Source: Rhynchopus sp. YZ270_cl-10 (taxonomy: Eukaryota; Euglenozoa; Diplonemea; Diplonemida; Diplonemidae). From it: 64,000 nucleotides of DNA. The stretch spans positions 877,567 through 941,566 of the forward strand of contig OZ037931.1 in assembly GCA_964035575.1 (NCBI GenBank), read 5' to 3'. The notes under the pieces were generated by a model, which was not told the origin of the DNA, did no database searches, and saw only the letters and a list, made by a program, of their open reading frames with translations. How positions within the stretch are numbered: the stretch's first letter is position 1; each line of letters begins with the position of its first letter. This document shows, piece after piece, positions 49,343-60,251 of the stretch. The position numbers were made by a program, and so were the translations under genes.

Positions 49343-51857
49343 ATGAGAAGCAGATTGGTATCAGTAGCGAGACAACGTGCTGGGGATGCAGTACGTAGCC
49401 AGCTCCGGCTGCAGGCCTCGCCCGTTGCGGTGACTGAGGAGGTTGTCTCCGAGCGGGTGCGCAGGATTACAGATGTGGTTGACCCAAAACATGTGGGGCC
49501 GCTGTTGGAGATGGAGTCTTCTTCGTCCGTCGATCATGCGCGGAAGTTCAGTATGGACTTTGGAACTATAGACTTATCACCAGCTGAGATCTTCAGCAAT
49601 TGCAATATGTTCTCGTTGGCATCTGCATCAGGAAGTCTTTTCAACCATTCAGAGGAGAGCAAAATCAGGTCCCGTATGAATGCAGACTCGTTCGGACAGA
49701 TGTCCCTCGACCAACGTTCTGCACACCTCCACAACGCGCTTAAGCAGCACTTTGGGCACGACCACTTCCGTCCAGGGCAGTTCGAGGTGATCGACGCGCT
49801 GCTGCGGCGCCAGCATTGTGTTGCCATTCTCCCCACAGGACACGGAAAGTCCTTGTGCTACCAACTCCCCTCGCTTGTCACAGGTATGTCCTCACGTTTT
49901 GACATGGCATATAATATCACACCATTTGCAGGTAAGCCAACGCTTGTCATTTCGCCTCTCATTGCTCTCATGCAAGAACAAGTCACGTCGCTGAAGTTGA
50001 AAGGCTTTTCTGCAGCGTTTTCTGGTAAAGGAGATGCGGACCAAATGATTTGGGAGGAACTGGATGTTCTCTTCATGAGTCCAGAGGCTGCTCTTCTTCA
50101 GAGGGAACGTTTGGAAATGACCGACTTCGGATTGATTGCAGTGGACGAGGCACATTGTGTGTCGGAATGGGGATCAGGTTTTCGGCCCACTTACAGAGAG
50201 CTGGGGTTCTTGCGTAAAATACACCCAGAAGTGCCACACCTTCTCATTACAGCCACTGCCACGGAGATGGTGGCCAACGACATCAGGTCCGTTTTCAATC
50301 TTAAGGATGAATACAAGCAGGTGACACATTCGTTCAACAGGTATTGTCCACGACCACATCCCACCCACACGATTCCCTTTCTTCCTTCCAAACAACTCTT
50401 TCATACAGGCACAACCTTCACTACTCCATTCGCGAGCTGGACAAAAACACCCCTGCCACTATCCTGAAAATGGTTCGGGATGCGGAAGCACAAAACGAGG
50501 TGACCATCATATACACCCTCACGGTTGATGAGTGCAACAGGGCCCACGAGGCGTTGGAGAAGGGTGGGGTGACTGCGGGCAAGTACAATGGGCCAATGAA
50601 AATGACCGATCGCATGAATGAACAAGAGAAGTTTATGAGTGGTGAGATCAATACGATTGTGTGCACGGTTGCATTCGGGATGGGCATTGACAAGCCAAAC
50701 GTCCGCCACGTGATCCACTACGGGCGTGTGAAGAGCATGACTGACTACTACCAGCAGACCGGCAGGGCAGGGAGAGACGGTCTGGCTGCAAGGTGCACGT
50801 GGTTCCGCACCAGCACAGCTAACATGGTATCCAAGATGTACTTCGTTCTGTTCGACAAAATCAGTCCGGTCTTCGAGGAAGCTGCGCTGCAGGAGATGCT
50901 GGCAGTGTTGAACTTTTGCGAACTGGACGAACGTATCTGCAGACGCGTCCCGCTTCTTGCACACTTCGGGGAGAAGTACACTGTGCCAGCTGGCGGCTGT
51001 GGTGCATGCGACCACTGCGATGTGGACTACGTGTACAAAGGCAAGCCCGTTGACATTGCGTTCATCGCCGTCAGAGTGCTGAAGTTGTTTCATAAAGCCA
51101 AGGACCCGCTGCCTACCACCACGGCCGTTACAACCCTCAAGGGTGGCAGGAGTAGTAAAAAGCTGCACCTACCTAGGTTTGGTGCCGCAAAGATGTCTGT
51201 GGAAATGATCACAGAAGGGATGCTGCAGCTCAAAGCCAGTGGTTACCTCAGCAGGGATGTGTACAAGAAAATGATAGGGTGGAGCATCACCGAGAAGGGA
51301 AAGAAGTGGTACTCAGACAAGGGCAAGAAGAAAGAGCTCTTGATCAAGAACCCGAGAGTGGCCCTTCTCAAAGTCATGGCCAAGGACATGAATCGTCCTG
51401 AGGTTAAGCAATATGAGAACGAGCGCAGCAAAGCAGCCGAAGCTGCACGACGTACGCTTGGTGCCGACCTTGTTGGGGGACGTCCGTTCTTCCCTCTTTT
51501 CGAGTCTCTGAAGGTCCTGCGCCAAGGACAAGCAGAGTCAACTGGTGTGTCTGCGGGCCAGCTGCTTAACGATTCCATTGTGCAAGCTTTGTGCCGGATT
51601 CGCCCTTCGAATGTTGATGCATTCAGACGCGTGCCGGGTGTCCCTGGCCTTGTTGCTGATAGCCCTGCGCAGGAGTACGTTGATGCCATCATTTCGTTCT
51701 GCAGTGTCAAAGGGTTCCCGACGGATGTGGTATGCCATGTCTTTTGTTTTATCCCTGTTTATGTCATGCGGGGAGTGGACGCCTTCCACTCGGTTCTTCG
51801 GTTTTACAACAACCACAACACATCACACTACAGGTAGACACATTTGGTGCGAAGTGA
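49343..51857 (+). CDS. RecQ-family DNA helicase, apparently intact copy
   Basis: Exons 49343-49883, 49932-50340, 50409-51729 and 51834-51857 join in frame to 764 residues; introns of 48, 68 and 104 nt are GT-AG. Helicase motifs in order: FRPGQFEVIDALL (motif 0), GHGKSLCYQLP (I), SPLIALMQEQV (Ia), DEAHCVSEWG (II plus the RecQ aromatic loop), TATATE (III), GMGIDKPNVRHVIHY (V) and QQTGRAGRDG (VI). A Cys cluster GGCGACDHCDVDY is the RecQ zinc-binding region, and an HRDC-like helical domain precedes the last intron. RecQ enzymes unwind DNA in recombination and replication repair. The N-terminus (MRSRLVSVARQRAG) is Arg-rich and could be a mitochondrial presequence; this is uncertain. The first intron is 48 nt, in frame and without a stop. 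Confidence 0.92.
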
Positions 51858-52182
51858 TGAGCTAGAAAAACTGCCCTTGTTCTTTCTCGACCGATAACCT
51901 TCCCAACTAGCGTCTCATGTCCATTCATTCGTGATGTTGCTCGCTTGTTGTACTTCTTATTTTTTCCCGCGGAGAACCAACGTCTGCGTCCTCCGATGGT
52001 GAGGCGTTTGCACTTTCAACTTTTTAATTTTTTCTTTTGTAGATATTTTGCCACCCCCTCTTTTTTCTTGTATTCATAGTTCAAAAGACCCAACAAGCAC
52101 CCCATTCTTTTTGGCCAAAATACTCTTTTTTGCTTCTGTCTGACGCTCTTCTCGATTTCCCACCCTCCTTAGAGGATTGGAG
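51858..52182. other. Spacer 51.9-52.2 kb
   Basis: 51858-51958 matches the 3' flank of RecQ copy 1; a family F stretch lies at 51978-52023 (CGTCTGCGTCCTCCGATGG ... TTTGCACTTTCAACTT). Confidence 0.5.
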
Positions 52183-52290
52183 GTAAACCACGAAATGGAT
52201 GTAGGACCTGCATGGTTAAAGGTCCCCCGGTGCACCCGGTAATGTACCAAAGGTACACTATTCACGAGAGGGCTTTTGTATTTCAAGCCA
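52183..52290 (+). repeat. Family B repeat
   Basis: GTAAACCACGAAATGGATGT, AGGACCTGCATGGTTAAAGG, GTGCACCCGGTAATGTACCA, CACGAGAGGGCTTTTGTATT. One of the best preserved copies. Confidence 0.75.
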
Positions 52291-52591
52291 ACTTTTTTAC
52301 TGCGCTCCAAAGCCTCTCTTCGGACGACCCCCTCCCAGTATACTCGAGAAGGGTGTTGAACGTGGTGAACGAACACTTTCAAACCGTCCTCCTCCGCAAT
52401 CCTCTCATTTTTCTTTTCCACCAACGGGGGAGTCTCGCGCTCAGGGGTGTCCAACGCACCCACCTCTCCGGCTTCTTGGTACAAGGCTTCTTCCTCATCT
52501 GACAACCCCACACACCCACACACCTTCTCCTCCTCCTCTCTCCCTTCGTCTAGGCTTCGTCTGCGTCTCCAACATATCACCAACAGGCAAG

Positions 52592-55546
52592 ATGCACCGT
52601 GTATGTGTCCTGCTTGTGTGGGTTGTAATCTTGGAAGGTGCGGTATTAGTGACTCCAGTCTGTAAAGATGCCGATTCTTACGTCGATACATCGACCCTCA
52701 TCTGTGTTGAGTGCGGTGCACGCGACCCGAGTCTTGAGCTGAACAGAAACAAAACCGGCTGCTGGTGCAAACGCGGCTATGCTTCCACCGGGCGCCTCAC
52801 TACCCCTTTCTGCGAGGACTGCGTCGCCGCTGGCATGACCTCTGACACACTCCGTTTGACCTGCATACCTTGCGCCACAGATCTTACCCTAGGTCTTGAC
52901 ACCACTACACGCGACTGCAAATGTGCAACGAACGGTGCATTGACAGACCAAATCGAGGGACAATACTTAGCTGAAAAGGTCTGCACCGACTGCACCATAT
53001 ACAACGCGACGGCTGCGCCCAAGGAGAACAGCACGGAGCTCATCAACGAGCGTTGTGTTGTGCCTTCTGTTTGTCCTGACGGCGCGAGGGAGACCACATT
53101 CAGCACCGAGGCGAACCCGGTGTGTCTGCCCACCGACACTTTGTCAGCGGTGGGTTCACCTGGGGGCGCGCTGACGTATGGTGACAACAGTGTGTCTTCT
53201 ACGTTCCTTGCAGAGCAGGCTGTCATTGCGGGGACACGCTGTGCGTCAGGGCTCACCGGGGCCAACGGTTGTTCCTACCTCGCGAACCTCTGCGTGCTTC
53301 AACTCTACGACATCACACAAGGCGCCTGCCGCGTCTACTACGAGCTCCTCACGCAGACGTGCACACCGCCCACCTGCCTCATCCCAACAGCGCTCCCTTG
53401 GCTCCTCTACCAGGAGTCTGACGAAGACGTCGTGCAAAGCAATGTCCTCAAACGTGTCATAGAGTTCGAGTCCTCCCTCGACCTTGTCGTCAACGTCTAC
53501 AACCTCCACGGAACGCTTGAATCCATCCAGGAGGTGACGAACATCATCTTCTTCTGCGAGATCGCCGAGCCCATCGCCGTGCACGGTCTGAAGTTTGGCA
53601 ACAACATCATGAGCACCTGCAAGGTCAACACCGACTGGATACAAGGAATAGGCATCAACGATGTTTCCGTTGTCCCTCCGGAGCCCAAATTCTACGAGCT
53701 CTTCGTCCGCGACGTAGGCAACAGAACCGTTGCGGTCCCTGTGCGCTATGGCGGCGACAGCGGGGACGACTTCTCCATCTTCTACGACGACCCACCGTCA
53801 CGCAACTTCGAGTCCACATTGTACAGACGCTTTGCGCTGTTCGAGAACCTACTGTCACCTACATACGGAAGGTTCCTGAAGAAGATTACAGTCCTGGTCG
53901 GGATGAATGTGGACCAAGAGGACACAATCTACGCGCCTGTGGTGACCCTTGAGTACGACTTCTTTGAGAAGGCGACAACGCCTGCCACAGCCACGGCTGG
54001 CACAACGTTCACCATAGGTGAGGATGTGTTGCCGCAGCCACACTCCAAGACGGTGCTGCGTGGCGGTGAGAAGAGCAGTACACAGATCTTCTATGTGACG
54101 AACCACTCGAACGAGGCAATCCTTGCGCTCATGATTGCAAGCTGTTGTGTGGCCTTCATGACGTCGCTTGTAAAGGCGTGGGCCTTCCAACGGCGCATGG
54201 TGTCGCCGTACGTCGACCTCTTTGCCGTGCTGTTCCGCTGGTTTGTCTACTACTGCTCGCACTTTGCGGCGTACTTCTTCATTGTCCTGACAGGCGCGTC
54301 GCTGTGGTACTTCTTCTGGTTCAAAGGGCAAAGCTCTGCGTCTGTTCTTCTCCCGCCCCCGGCACACATTTCGCATTATTTCACAGCATTGCTGTGGACC
54401 TCATTTTGCTGCCGCTTCGTGGATGTGGCGTACCGTGTGTACGAGCAGTGCAATATGTGGGTGTTCTTCCTAGACTGGGAGCAGCCAAGGGGACGGCTTG
54501 TCTCAGAGAACAAAGACCTTCCGGTGTCGATGTGGCGGCTGGTGTTCGCAGCGAACGCTTTCAACCAGCTTCAAGCGGTGTTTTCTCTGAAGATCTACGC
54601 AACGGTGCTGCTGACTTTGGTGCTTCTTGAAGCCTTTGGCCTGCAGGGGCTTACCACCGCACAACCGGACGGCAACGACCTATCCTTAGAAGGCTCCTTC
54701 AGCCACCCCATCTTACGCACAGCGCTCACCATCATTGTCTGGTACGGCATAATGTTTGTCCTCTGGCTCTGGGACGTCACCTTCTTCCACCGCTTCCTCT
54801 CTGCACACCCGGTACGTGAGTTTGTAGACCTCCTCTCTTTAGTCAATGTTAGCATGTTCATTCTACTAGAAAGACGGCATGGGTATTATATTCATGGAAA
54901 ATCTGTGCATCAGTTTTGCGAAGCGTCGGTCCGAGAGTTTCAAGGCATGTTAAAGAAGGAGGAGGACGGGGCGATTCCGATGCGAGGTCTTACAGGGCAA
55001 AGTGATCGACAGACCTTTGAGATTCTTATAGACGATGGGCTAGCGAATATGCTGTTTGAGACACAGAATACTATTATGAGGGATAGGATGACGTTGGGTG
55101 TTGCGCAGCACCCCCCGAGGCGGTGCTATGAGTATATCATGGGGATGAGTAGTGGTGGGGTGCTGTCTCAGAATGTGCTCCGGTGCATTCAGGAGCTGAA
55201 CAAACGGTTGATGGGGGTTGTGATGCAGGTTGTGGAAGAGGTGCAGATGATCACCCCGCTGCACCGTTCGTTGGGGGTCGTTCCGATGGTGTTCCCTTCC
55301 ATGCCGACAAGGTTCTACCAGCAAACAGACTCTGCATGGACCAAATGCACGTTGCACCACCTAGAGTTCAGCATCAGCAACCTCGCCCTGCTCTTCTACC
55401 TCGCGATTGATTATTCGTTTCAAAACGCCTTTGTCGCAGCCTCCGTCGCCTTCGTCATCATATACGTCTTTCAAATCATAAGAAAAGTCTTCGGATCTTC
55501 AAACCTCGCAAAGAAAACCATGCTCGACGAACGGTTTTTCTTGTAA
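52592..55546 (+). CDS. TMEM67: Meckelin (TMEM67/MKS3), ciliary transition-zone membrane protein
   Basis: 984 residues, close to the roughly 995 of human meckelin. The ATG at 52592 lies 5 nt after an AG at 52585-52586. A signal peptide (about 1-20) precedes a Cys-rich ectodomain (about 23-250), followed by a beta-rich region. From about residue 505 there are several TM helices. The C-terminal half carries the meckelin signature: FVDLLSLVNVSMFILLERR, GYYIHGKSVHQ, DRQTFEILI and the end LAKKTMLDERFFL, which matches the meckelin C-terminus. Meckelin belongs to the MKS complex at the base of cilia and flagella, so the organism should make a flagellum. No intron is seen. Confidence 0.93.
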   Translation: MHRVCVLLVWVVILEGAVLVTPVCKDADSYVDTSTLICVECGARDPSLELNRNKTGCWCKRGYASTGRLTTPFCEDCVAAGMTSDTLRLTCIPCATDLTLGLDTTTRDCKCATNGALTDQIEGQYLAEKVCTDCTIYNATAAPKENSTELINERCVVPSVCPDGARETTFSTEANPVCLPTDTLSAVGSPGGALTYGDNSVSSTFLAEQAVIAGTRCASGLTGANGCSYLANLCVLQLYDITQGACRVYYELLTQTCTPPTCLIPTALPWLLYQESDEDVVQSNVLKRVIEFESSLDLVVNVYNLHGTLESIQEVTNIIFFCEIAEPIAVHGLKFGNNIMSTCKVNTDWIQGIGINDVSVVPPEPKFYELFVRDVGNRTVAVPVRYGGDSGDDFSIFYDDPPSRNFESTLYRRFALFENLLSPTYGRFLKKITVLVGMNVDQEDTIYAPVVTLEYDFFEKATTPATATAGTTFTIGEDVLPQPHSKTVLRGGEKSSTQIFYVTNHSNEAILALMIASCCVAFMTSLVKAWAFQRRMVSPYVDLFAVLFRWFVYYCSHFAAYFFIVLTGASLWYFFWFKGQSSASVLLPPPAHISHYFTALLWTSFCCRFVDVAYRVYEQCNMWVFFLDWEQPRGRLVSENKDLPVSMWRLVFAANAFNQLQAVFSLKIYATVLLTLVLLEAFGLQGLTTAQPDGNDLSLEGSFSHPILRTALTIIVWYGIMFVLWLWDVTFFHRFLSAHPVREFVDLLSLVNVSMFILLERRHGYYIHGKSVHQFCEASVREFQGMLKKEEDGAIPMRGLTGQSDRQTFEILIDDGLANMLFETQNTIMRDRMTLGVAQHPPRRCYEYIMGMSSGGVLSQNVLRCIQELNKRLMGVVMQVVEEVQMITPLHRSLGVVPMVFPSMPTRFYQQTDSAWTKCTLHHLEFSISNLALLFYLAIDYSFQNAFVAASVAFVIIYVFQIIRKVFGSSNLAKKTMLDERFFL

Positions 55547-56164
55547 ACCAAAAAATTAGATTAGGGGAGAGGAAGAGAAAGGGAGAGGGAGAGGATAGAG
55601 TGAGCGAAGAAGAGAAAACTGCATTTTTTTTTTGTGTGGTTTCGCGCAAATTTAATTAGTAATAGTGAACTCTTTAAAAAAAAAAAGAGTGGTGTTATAT
55701 TGAAGGAAAGTAGAGCTGAAATAACTTAAAAGAAGAATCCTTGCCTCTTTCCCTTCTGCATTATAGACGCGGGATGAATTTTTTTTGTGGGAATTCCCAT
55801 ATATTTTTAGATGCGTCCAATTAGGCACATTCATATTTCAAATTTCAGTAGATCCATATAATAAAAATTTCCAAACACACATACCCCCTTTCTTGCGCAA
55901 TCTCACCGTTTTTGCTTATTTTTACTTTCTTTTTTTGGCCGGTAAGGTCGCGTGATTCGCCGAGAGGTTGTGAACCGCCTCCGTTCTCATACGGTACGGA
56001 ACACCCACGCACGAACTCCCCACCCTTTGCATGATCTCGACCGAGATGCGTTTTAGCGCGTTTCAACTACTCTGTGTTCCTCCTTTTGGCATTGCATTGC
56101 GGATTCACCTTTCTCCCTTCTACAACACACCTTATTTCAGAAACCTTCCATTTTTTGTCTTAAG
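55547..56164. other. Spacer 55.5-56.2 kb
   Basis: A GA-rich tract (55561-55616) follows the meckelin stop. No gene or known repeat. A pyrimidine tract and CTTATTTCAG end at 56140, 24 nt before the next ATG. Confidence 0.4.
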
Positions 56165-59038
56165 ATGGGTCCGCGGGGAGTGGCAGTGTTAGCGTTGTTG
56201 TTGTGCCATGTTGTTTCTGTGTCGGCGTTAATGAAGACACGCTGGGTGTTGCTGGAGGTGAGCCTGGAGCGGGGGGTCCGTGTCGTGGAGAACCGTGTCG
56301 TGCACAATGCTACCCTGACGACGTCGACCGAGAGACATAGAGAGAAGGCGATGTTTACTGTGCGGCATACTCACGGTGCTGTGCATTTCAAGGACCCACG
56401 GAAGATCCACCACGAACACATGGACCCTTTGACGAACGATTGGAACGGTACCGTGCACCACCATGACGCAGGGTTTGTTGATATGCGCATCCCGTACGAC
56501 AGCCACCTCGAATTTGAGGAGCACCCCCACCGCGGGTGGGGCCAGCACGGCCCCAGGAATACCGCGAAGCACCATAGCTTCGCGCTCCTCAGAGATGCCG
56601 AGGTCCTGCAGGACCGCAACCCAGAGCTCATCAAAATCCAGACCGTCGCAAACGCGAACGACACCTTCAACATTGTGTTCCTCTCTGGCTGCTATGGACC
56701 AAACAGCAGAGCTAAATTTGTCGAGCACTACACACGCGCTGTGGACTTCCTCGGTGGCTTCAAGCATGACATCGAAACATCGGCAGATAAGAACAACCTC
56801 CAGGCCATCCCTTTCAACCGGTATCTCTCTCACATGAATATCTTTGCTATATTCGAGGCCTCCCCGCAGGACGGTGCGAACCATCCGGACCCGGATGGGA
56901 AGATTGCGGACCCGAAGGACAACCGTCTGCAGTGCAGCTACGGAACGACTATCAAGCGCATGCTGTCGTGCAACTATGCGGAGGTGAAGTCGCTTGCGAG
57001 CTACGCACCGTACGCAACGAACAACGACCAGATGCTGATCCTCACGCTTGTCAACGACCCTGAGTACGGCGGTGCAGGCGGTGGCGGTGTGGCCGCACTC
57101 TACACCGGAGCCACAAGCACAGACTACGGCTTCGAGAAAGTCCTCATCCACGAGATCGGCCACGCAGCTGCCGACCTCTCAGACGAATACTCCTACGGAT
57201 TCTCCGAAGAGCAGGACCTCGAGCTCACAAACTGCGCAAAAAACAAAAACAGCCTCCCCAAGCCCTGGGCAGCCTACCAAGCTGGGGACCCAGCCTACGC
57301 CACCCCACAGCAGGTCTGCTCCTACACCAACTACTTTAAACCGACAAAGTCAGAGAAGGGTGACCTTACCTGCCTGATGGAGTCGTCAGGACGTCCGCAG
57401 CTGTGCAGGGTATGCCGTGAGGGTATGATTGAGGACGGCATCTACAAATCGAAGGCGTTTGACCTATCTGCGCCACGTTGTCCGTCATCTGATGAGGTGA
57501 CTGTCGTGAAGAGCGATGCCTATGCAGTGCTGCACCTCAACCCGCTCATGCAGAGTCTCCTCTACGGGCCCAAGAAGGCAAATGAAGCGGCATCCCGAGG
57601 CTCGGCCTTCAAGGTGGAGTGGTCCTGCCTCTCCGCCCCTGCAGGACAGCCGTGTGCCTCCATCCTCCCTGCCGCCTCCGAGTCGGTTACCTCCCTCACA
57701 GTAGGATTTTGTGACTCAGCGACGAACAAAGCCTCTGCAGGTTCGGTGGACTGCGGCTGGCCCGGTGCAGGCATGAAGGAGGGTTCGTATGAAGTGCAGG
57801 CTCGCATCATCGACACTGCGTCGGAGGACGGCTGGACACGGTTCTCGCACGAAAGCACGGCGACCTTCAAGATCATCATCGCAGCAGACATCTCGACGTA
57901 CAACTGCGGGACCAACACAGTCGACTGCAACACACGCCATGGCAGAGACGCAAGCCTCTGCAAGGATGCCAAAGACGAGACGGCGTGCAAGGCAGCCAAA
58001 TGCCACTGGGAGGCGGGCACATGCAACACATTCTTTGGCAACAGTGCGCTCGGCGACAAAGGTTACAAAGTGTGCACAAAGTGTGAAGCCGCTGGCGGGT
58101 GCAACTTCGACTACACAAGCTCCCCACAGTCTGTGGAAAAGTTCACGACTGACGAGGGCGGCAGCGACACGAACCCTGTCGACCTGTCCTCCATCACCGA
58201 GAAGATGGGCACCGGCAGGTACATGATGTTCATCGGTGCTGGGCTCTTTGCTATGGGCATGCTCTTCGCACTCTACAAGACGTGCGCAGGCACACTGGGC
58301 GACGACCCGAACGAGCAGGCGTACACACCCTGCAACCAGGCCCTGCGCCAGGTCATCCTCATCCTCTTCATGGTGCTGGTGTGGGTCAGTGTCTTCGTTG
58401 TCGGGTTTGGGGTGTATATGTTCCTGCAGACGGAGATGGAGATCTGGGGCTCGATGGTGATCATCCTTATCATCGCTTCGGGTGCCGCAATGTTCATGCT
58501 GACCTTCTTTGTGTTCGGGAGTGTTGTGAAGCGGTCGAAGTGCAAGCTGATCACCGCATGCGTGCTTCTTGTGTTGGTGACTGCGTTCCTTTTGACTGCG
58601 ACGATCATTATCTATAGGCTGGCTGACCATGCGTCTGACGAGGTGGACAGACAGGAGGATGGCGACAAAGACTGGGAAAGCTTGCACATTCCTGTTGCGG
58701 GAGACTTTGACTGGATGGACAGCCTTCGCGAGGCCTGGCTCAAGGGTGTCGAGAGCAAGCCTGATGTCATCTGCAAATTCCAAAACGAGCTGAAGTGCTC
58801 TGGGTTCCAGAAGGCCTGCTACAACATCCCTGGGCTCAACTCCTACTGCCCTGCCAACTGCGCGGAGGGCAACAGAAACGTCAACCCTTGCATGCGCACG
58901 CTCTCGAAGAAGCTTGCCGACAACTTCCAGGTCGCCTCAATTGTCTCCACTGCTGTGACTGCATGCCTGGGGCTTGGGCTTGTCATGGTGATCTGGCTGA
59001 CTGCGTCGCTGTTCTGCTGTGCTAAAGCGTATGTCTAA
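56165..59038 (+). CDS. M64-type metallopeptidase fused to a tetraspanin-like membrane module
   Basis: 957 residues. A signal peptide covers about 1-21. The region about 200-435 resembles peptidase family M64 (IgA peptidase), with the zinc motif HEIGHAAADLSDEY at 329-342: two His ligands, the catalytic Glu and a following Asp-Glu. A beta domain and a Cys-rich stretch (about 580-660) follow. Five TM helices lie at about 686-706, 729-752, 761-788, 794-820 and 922-952. The last four show the tetraspanin layout: a very short first loop and a 100-residue second loop holding ELKCSGF (tetraspanins: CCG) and further Cys. With the first TM as an extra anchor, the protease and both loops fall outside the cell. 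The tetraspanin call is inferred from topology and one motif. Confidence 0.8.
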   Translation: MGPRGVAVLALLLCHVVSVSALMKTRWVLLEVSLERGVRVVENRVVHNATLTTSTERHREKAMFTVRHTHGAVHFKDPRKIHHEHMDPLTNDWNGTVHHHDAGFVDMRIPYDSHLEFEEHPHRGWGQHGPRNTAKHHSFALLRDAEVLQDRNPELIKIQTVANANDTFNIVFLSGCYGPNSRAKFVEHYTRAVDFLGGFKHDIETSADKNNLQAIPFNRYLSHMNIFAIFEASPQDGANHPDPDGKIADPKDNRLQCSYGTTIKRMLSCNYAEVKSLASYAPYATNNDQMLILTLVNDPEYGGAGGGGVAALYTGATSTDYGFEKVLIHEIGHAAADLSDEYSYGFSEEQDLELTNCAKNKNSLPKPWAAYQAGDPAYATPQQVCSYTNYFKPTKSEKGDLTCLMESSGRPQLCRVCREGMIEDGIYKSKAFDLSAPRCPSSDEVTVVKSDAYAVLHLNPLMQSLLYGPKKANEAASRGSAFKVEWSCLSAPAGQPCASILPAASESVTSLTVGFCDSATNKASAGSVDCGWPGAGMKEGSYEVQARIIDTASEDGWTRFSHESTATFKIIIAADISTYNCGTNTVDCNTRHGRDASLCKDAKDETACKAAKCHWEAGTCNTFFGNSALGDKGYKVCTKCEAAGGCNFDYTSSPQSVEKFTTDEGGSDTNPVDLSSITEKMGTGRYMMFIGAGLFAMGMLFALYKTCAGTLGDDPNEQAYTPCNQALRQVILILFMVLVWVSVFVVGFGVYMFLQTEMEIWGSMVIILIIASGAAMFMLTFFVFGSVVKRSKCKLITACVLLVLVTAFLLTATIIIYRLADHASDEVDRQEDGDKDWESLHIPVAGDFDWMDSLREAWLKGVESKPDVICKFQNELKCSGFQKACYNIPGLNSYCPANCAEGNRNVNPCMRTLSKKLADNFQVASIVSTAVTACLGLGLVMVIWLTASLFCCAKAYV

Positions 59039-60045
59039 CAATATGCCGTACTTTGCAAACATAAACACAACACACAACACACAACAGGTCGCCTGCAGGC
59101 GGCGGAGGCAGAATGAAGATGGAGGACGACCACCACCCACAGAAGTACCACCAGCAGCACGACACACCCAACTTCCACCACCAACAGCACCCTATGCGAC
59201 CACCGCACCAGCATGTGCAGGTCGGCCGTGTTTAGAGCTTTTTTTTCGCCACACACAGCTTTAGTAGACGGTAGGGCCGGGGAGAAAACATTTAGTTCAG
59301 TTTATTGTATCTGTTGAGTTAGCAACGTTTGGGTCGGGGGGGGGTGATGGGGGGACACATGTTCAGCTCTGTGTGTCGAACGAAAGAGAAACTGTGAACG
59401 GGAAAAATGGGGAGAGAAATAGGGGGAAGGGAGGGGGGGGGTGCAGAGTGTCCACTTTTTTTACAACAGAAAAGCTGTCCAATAAAACCTCAAAAGGCAT
59501 GGTGAATAAAAAAAATGCGCTTCGTTTTTCCAGTTTTTATTACCAAAAAACAAAATGAAGCATATTTTTGCATGAATACCAATGTATAGAGTGCTGCGGT
59601 TGGTTTTTGTTTTTGTTCGAAGTTGGATGAAAAGGAGGGCGTTTTTCAAACATTTTTATAAATCAATTTCCCCCCCATTTATTTTAGGTGGGTTTCAACG
59701 AACGGAGACACATTTCCTCTTCGCCAACTTATTTAGTAGTACCATTTTCCCTGCAGTAGTGAAGAGCAAGGTGATATGGGCTTCAAGCCCATTTCCCAGT
59801 TGAGGGCTTGTATACTATCTTTTTTGGCCTCAAGTGAGGTTTCCTTCTTCACAGACCAAGTAGTCAGTGGGCGTATTGTAGTAAAAAAAAATATCAACAC
59901 AGAATATTTACACACTTTACGCACAAAAAACAAAAAAAAAGCGAACTCGCTGTGTTTTGACTTGTCTTGTGTGCAGGGTACCAAGCTGCATATCTCTCTG
60001 AATATGCGTTTGTGCCCAGTCGGTTGCTATTTTTTTCTCGTGGTT
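59039..60045. other. Spacer 59.0-60.0 kb
   Basis: No supported gene; A/C-rich sequence after the stop, then AT-rich spacer. Confidence 0.4.
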
Positions 60046-60152
60046 TCCATATCAGATGTAAACCACTGCATGGTTGGGTGTCCACCTCGGTACAGCCGGT
60101 CATGCACCAAAAGGTACACTGTCTCACGAGAGAGCTTTTGCATTTCAACTCT
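60046..60152 (+). repeat. Family B repeat
   Basis: CCATATCAGATGTAAACCAC, TGCATGGTTGGGTGTCCACC, GGTCATGCACCAAAAGGTAC, CTCACGAGAGAGCTTTTGCA. Confidence 0.75.
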
Positions 60153-60214
60153 CCCTTTTTTTTTTTCGAGCGATATGATTGTGGACACCAAGAGGATCGT
60201 TTGTCGCTGTTTTC

Positions 60215-60251
60215 AAGGTAGCTCAAGCACAGAGAGGCTTCGGTTCATCTT
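60215..60251 (+). repeat. Family A hairpin repeat
   Basis: AAGGTAGCTCAAGCACAGAG then AGGCTTCGGTTCATCTT. Confidence 0.6.

Noticed and set aside
57716-58783. 355-codon minus-strand ORF
   Set aside because: Antisense of the TM-rich part of the M64-tetraspanin gene; His- and Arg-rich composition is typical of such shadows.
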